From an uncultured Campylobacter sp. (lineage in GTDB: Bacteria; Campylobacterota; Campylobacteria; Campylobacterales; Campylobacteraceae): a DNA stretch of 10,046 bases. A program made the translations under genes and the position numbers. Below, piece after piece: positions 7,218-10,046 of this stretch. The DNA lies in the NCBI RefSeq assembly GCF_938045225.1, contig NZ_CALINL010000132.1, positions 1 to 10,046 on the forward strand, read 5' to 3'. Position 1 is the stretch's first letter; each line of letters begins with the position of its first letter. Below the pieces are notes generated by a model. The model was not told where the DNA came from, ran no database searches, and saw only the letters and a program-made list of their open reading frames with translations.

Positions 7218-7561
7218 GGGTCATAATCGTACTTTTAGGCGTGCTTGCCGCGATCGCGATATTTAGCGTGAGCGACGAGAAGCTAAGCAAAAAGGCGAAA
7301 TTTATCATCACTTTTTCGGTTATTTTTGTCGCGGCGGCGCTGTATTTTTACGAGACAAGGCTAGAAAGCGAGCAGGGCAAAAGGCTGGAGCTAGTCGCAC
7401 TTTTTAACCAAGGCAAAACCCTAAAATGCGGAAATTTCGACGTAAATAACACTAAATTTAACTACGAGTTCGGCACGTCATCCTTCGTCGCAAAACGCGC
7501 GGCAAAGGAGCTAAACAGCGTCAAGATCGCGCTTGATGGCTGCGAATTTAAAGGCGAATAA
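7214..7561 (+). CDS. Small two-helix membrane protein between murC and mutS2
   Basis: This 115-residue protein has two hydrophobic segments at about 3-19 (VIIVLLGVLAAIAIFSV) and 30-46 (FIITFSVIFVAAALYFY), joined by a Lys-rich loop (DEKLSKKAK, 21-29). By the positive-inside rule the loop should be cytoplasmic, leaving a C-terminal domain of about 69 residues in the periplasm. That domain has exactly two Cys, C72 and C110, which could form a disulfide. ATG at 7214 overlaps the murC stop (ATGA), with AAGAGG (7202-7207) at 6 bases. From memory, C. jejuni has a small integral membrane protein (Cj1053c) at the same place. I do not recognise a function; a link to envelope growth is only suggested by context. 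Confidence 0.8.
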   Translation: MRVIIVLLGVLAAIAIFSVSDEKLSKKAKFIITFSVIFVAAALYFYETRLESEQGKRLELVALFNQGKTLKCGNFDVNNTKFNYEFGTSSFVAKRAAKELNSVKIALDGCEFKGE

Positions 7562-9916
7562 TTGCGAATTTTTAAAGATAATCAAAATTTGACTAAAAGC
7601 GGCGTTTGGGAAGCAAGCGGATGCGAAAATATCGGCTCGCGCGAGCAAAGAAACGGCGATGTCTTTGACGCTGCGGCGCACCGAGATCAAAAAGAATTTA
7701 CAAACGCGGAAGGCTTTGAGCGGCTTATAAAAATTTTAGATTTGCAAAGCTATATGGAGAGGTTTAACTCCTTTTTAGCGCGCCCTAAGCCGCTTTTTAT
7801 GGCGGGCGACAGTAGGTTGCATTATGAAAAAATTTTAGAACTCTCGCAAAAGCAGTTTGACCCTCCAGCACCGGCTCAAAACCTAGACGACGCGCTTATG
7901 CGCCTGAGCAAACAAGCCACGCTGCATGTGAGCGAGATTTTCGAGTTTGCCAAGATAATTAGCTACTTTACCTATCTAAAAACGCTTAAATTTGAGGGCA
8001 AACTGGGCGAGTGGCTCGCTAAAATCGAGATCCCGCAGCCGATGCTAAAGCTCGCAAACTCATTTGATAAAAACGGCGAGCTAAAAGACGAAGTGGACGA
8101 GCGCCTAAGCGGTATCAGAGACGCCTTTAGCGCCAAAAGAGCGCAAATAGACGCCGATCTGCGCCGTCTCATCTACTCAAAATCCATCACGCCATACCTC
8201 GTCGATACGCAGGTGCACTACATCAGCTCGGTCGAGGCGCTGCTCGTGCGAGGCGGGTTTAACCACGTGCTAAAGGGCACGGTCGTGGCTAGAAGCTCGG
8301 GCGGCTACTTCTACGTCGCACCCGAAAACATACAAAAACTCAAAAAAGAGCAAAGTGAGCTGCTGGATAAAAAAGAGGAAATCGTCTACGAGCACTGCAA
8401 AATTTTTAGCTCCGCGATGCACAAGGGCCTCCTGTTTTTAAAATTTATAAACGGCGCGTTTGACGTGTTTGACGCCTATTGCGCGCGTGTTTTTACTGCT
8501 AAAAGCGCAGATTTTGAGTTCGTGCTACCAAGCGGCGGGTCAAATTTAAAACTAGCAAATTTCGCCCACCCCGCGCTAAAAAATCCAAAAAGTATCAGCA
8601 TCGACTTTAGTAAAAAGGTGCTTTTAATCACCGGCGTAAACGCGGGCGGTAAATCGATGCTGCTAAAATCGCTGGTAGCGGCTGCGTTTCTAGCTAAATA
8701 CCTACTGCCGATGCGTATAAACGCGCAAAAATCGCAGATCGGAAATTTCAAGGAATTTGACGCCATTATCGAGGATCCGCAAAACGTGAAAAACGACATC
8801 TCGACCTTTGCGGGACGTATGGTGCATTTTTCTAAGCTTTTTACGAAGAAAAATTTGCTCATCGGAGTCGATGAGATCGAGCTTGGAACGGACTTTGAGG
8901 AGGCGGCGAGCCTATACGGCGTTATGATCGAGCGGCTGATGGGTCAGGATATCAAGATGATCATCACCACCCACCACAAGCGCCTTGCTATGCTGCTAGC
9001 TAAAAACCCAGACGTCGAGCTCGTCGCCGCGCTTTACGACGAGGAAAACTCGCGGCCTAAATTTGAGTTTTTAAAGGGTACGATCGGCAAATCATACGCC
9101 TTTGAGACCGCAGCTAGATACGGCATCGCGGCAAATTTGGTCGCGCAGGCGAAGAAAATCTACGGCGAAGACAAAGAAAATCTAAACGAAATCATCACAA
9201 AGACGTTAAATTTAGAGGTGCAGCTCAAAGAAAAGCTCGAAAGCGCCGAGAAAAAAGAGCAAAAGCTAGACTCGTTAATCGAAAATTTAAAAGAGCAAAA
9301 AGAGCGCGCCGAGGCCGAGCAGCACGAGGTTATAACGCGGCTGGAGCGAGAGTATTTTAAGGCGATAAACGAGGCTAGACGCGCGATAAATCTAGACGAT
9401 ACCAAAGAAAAACAGCGCGCCCTAAACCGCGCAAACGAGGCTAAACGCGCTGTGCAAAAGCCCGAAATCTCCGCCCCGCCCGAGCTAAAAGTCGGCGACC
9501 GCGTAAAATACGGCAAGATAAAAGGCGTCGTGGCAAGCCTTAGCAAAAATGACGCCGTGATACAAACGGATAACGTGAGTATGCGCGTGCCGATAAATCA
9601 GCTAAAAATCAGCGGCGAAACGCCCGCACCGCCTAAGAAATCAGGCATAAATCTAAGCGTGCAAAAGCCGCAAAACGCTAGCGTCACGCTCGATCTACAT
9701 GGACTGCGCGCGGACGAGGCGGTGCAAAAGCTCGATAAATTTATCTCAGATAGCCTAGTGATGGGCTTTGACGAGGTGCAGGTGTATCACGGCATCGGCA
9801 CGGGCAAGCTCGCCTACGCGGTCAAAAACTTCTTGCGTGAGCATCCGAGCGTGAAAGAGTTTTTTGATGCGCCGGCGGGGCAGGGGGGATTTGGAGCACA
9901 GATAGTAAGGCTGTAA
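7562..9916 (+). CDS. mutS2: Endonuclease/recombination inhibitor MutS2 with an N-terminal extension
   Basis: MutS2 is a MutS-family ATPase that binds branched DNA, suppresses homologous recombination and, in Helicobacter, helps with oxidative damage; it is not part of mismatch repair. Seen in 784 residues: a core/clamp region to about 340, Walker A TGVNAGGKS (357-365), signature DISTFAGRM (412-420), Walker B region LLIGVDEIELGTD (432-444; canonical DELGxGTDP), TTHHKRLAML (469-478), a charged coiled coil about 540-635, a KOW-like beta segment (LKVGDRVKYGKIKGVV, 642-657), and a C-terminal Smr domain from about 708 with LDLHG (710-714) and HGIGTGKL (743-750). About 48 polar residues precede the expected beginning (near GFERLIKILDL), and no better start exists before an internal TTG or ATG near residues 61-65. 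The TTG start directly follows the TAA of the upstream gene, with AAAGG at 7550-7554, which suggests translational coupling. Confidence 0.93.
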   Translation: MRIFKDNQNLTKSGVWEASGCENIGSREQRNGDVFDAAAHRDQKEFTNAEGFERLIKILDLQSYMERFNSFLARPKPLFMAGDSRLHYEKILELSQKQFDPPAPAQNLDDALMRLSKQATLHVSEIFEFAKIISYFTYLKTLKFEGKLGEWLAKIEIPQPMLKLANSFDKNGELKDEVDERLSGIRDAFSAKRAQIDADLRRLIYSKSITPYLVDTQVHYISSVEALLVRGGFNHVLKGTVVARSSGGYFYVAPENIQKLKKEQSELLDKKEEIVYEHCKIFSSAMHKGLLFLKFINGAFDVFDAYCARVFTAKSADFEFVLPSGGSNLKLANFAHPALKNPKSISIDFSKKVLLITGVNAGGKSMLLKSLVAAAFLAKYLLPMRINAQKSQIGNFKEFDAIIEDPQNVKNDISTFAGRMVHFSKLFTKKNLLIGVDEIELGTDFEEAASLYGVMIERLMGQDIKMIITTHHKRLAMLLAKNPDVELVAALYDEENSRPKFEFLKGTIGKSYAFETAARYGIAANLVAQAKKIYGEDKENLNEIITKTLNLEVQLKEKLESAEKKEQKLDSLIENLKEQKERAEAEQHEVITRLEREYFKAINEARRAINLDDTKEKQRALNRANEAKRAVQKPEISAPPELKVGDRVKYGKIKGVVASLSKNDAVIQTDNVSMRVPINQLKISGETPAPPKKSGINLSVQKPQNASVTLDLHGLRADEAVQKLDKFISDSLVMGFDEVQVYHGIGTGKLAYAVKNFLREHPSVKEFFDAPAGQGGFGAQIVRL
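7635..7646 (+). repeat. Perfect 12-bp palindrome in the mutS2 N-terminal extension
   Basis: GCTCGCGCGAGC is a perfect palindrome that lies within the extra 5' coding segment of mutS2, encoding part of GSREQ. It does not extend further on either side. It is GC-only, unlike the AT-rich DNA just upstream. Confidence 0.5.
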
Positions 9917-10046
9917 ATTTGCCTTGCTACGGCTTGTCTTTTTCCTTTATACTTCGTTGGAAACTCGGTCGGCTTCGGTCACGGACGACTGGTCCGCTCC
10001 CTTGCCTCCGTCGTTTCCGCCTCGTCTAGAACAAAAATCCTACGCC
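9917..10046 (+). other. Unassigned relatively GC-rich tail after mutS2
   Basis: The 130 bases after the mutS2 stop hold no gene I can identify. A T5 run follows GCTACGGCTTGTC near 9940 but without a convincing stem, so a terminator is not called. A small hairpin CGGAC (9982-9986) / GTCCG (9992-9996) and a direct repeat CGGTC (9966-9970, 9976-9980) are present. On the minus strand one frame stays open for about 30 codons (GGNDGGKGADQSSVTEADRV), which could be the edge of something beyond the window. Confidence 0.4.

Noticed and set aside
9160..9546. Minus-strand open frames under mutS2 and murC
   Set aside because: Antisense shadows of clearly conserved enzyme genes.
1..10046. CRISPR array, tRNA/rRNA genes, insertion sequence, toxin-antitoxin or phage-defence system
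   Set aside because: No regularly spaced repeats, cloverleaf-like sequence, transposase motifs or defence-type domains were seen on either strand. The intact genes, apart from the S-layer-like gene and the small membrane protein, belong to known housekeeping families.

Overview
The window looks like chromosomal DNA of a Campylobacter, most likely one of the oral, RTX S-layer-bearing species (the C. rectus / C. showae / C. concisus type). The evidence is the end of a large Cys-free RTX S-layer-like protein, the gene order murC - small two-helix membrane protein - mutS2 (the same order as I recall around Cj1054c-Cj1052c in C. jejuni), G-poor 'tttcgctaMaatc' type -10 promoters, and the Lys/Phe-rich AAA-TTT codon pairing typical of the group. 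The species call is inference.

Layout. (1) 2-3922, plus: the 3' 3.9 kb of a giant secreted/surface RTX protein whose beginning lies upstream; a strong intrinsic terminator at 3931-3958 ends it. (2) 3959-4426: an AT-rich gap with a probable decayed minus-strand fragment of a beta-strand-rich (porin-like) protein and a promoter for the next unit. (3) 4427-5385: a two-gene unit, 3-methyladenine DNA glycosylase I (tag) and an MmcQ/YjbR-family small protein whose start overlaps the tag stop. (4) 5386-5741: a non-coding gap with a second promoter candidate. (5) 5742-9916: a tightly packed three-gene operon, murC, a small membrane protein (ATGA overlap) and mutS2 (TAA immediately followed by TTG). 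(6) 9917-10046: a short unassigned, relatively GC-rich tail.

Functionally, the window joins cell-surface coat (S-layer), peptidoglycan precursor synthesis (MurC), alkylation repair (Tag) and recombination control (MutS2). These are separate transcription units rather than one system. I did not find a convincing undescribed system. The most unusual observation is that both MurC and MutS2 carry extra polar N-terminal segments of about 50 residues. No alternative start codon would remove either one, each contains a perfect DNA palindrome, and the two share short in-frame words. This could reflect an in-frame palindromic insertion element or simply new coding sequence at the 5' ends.
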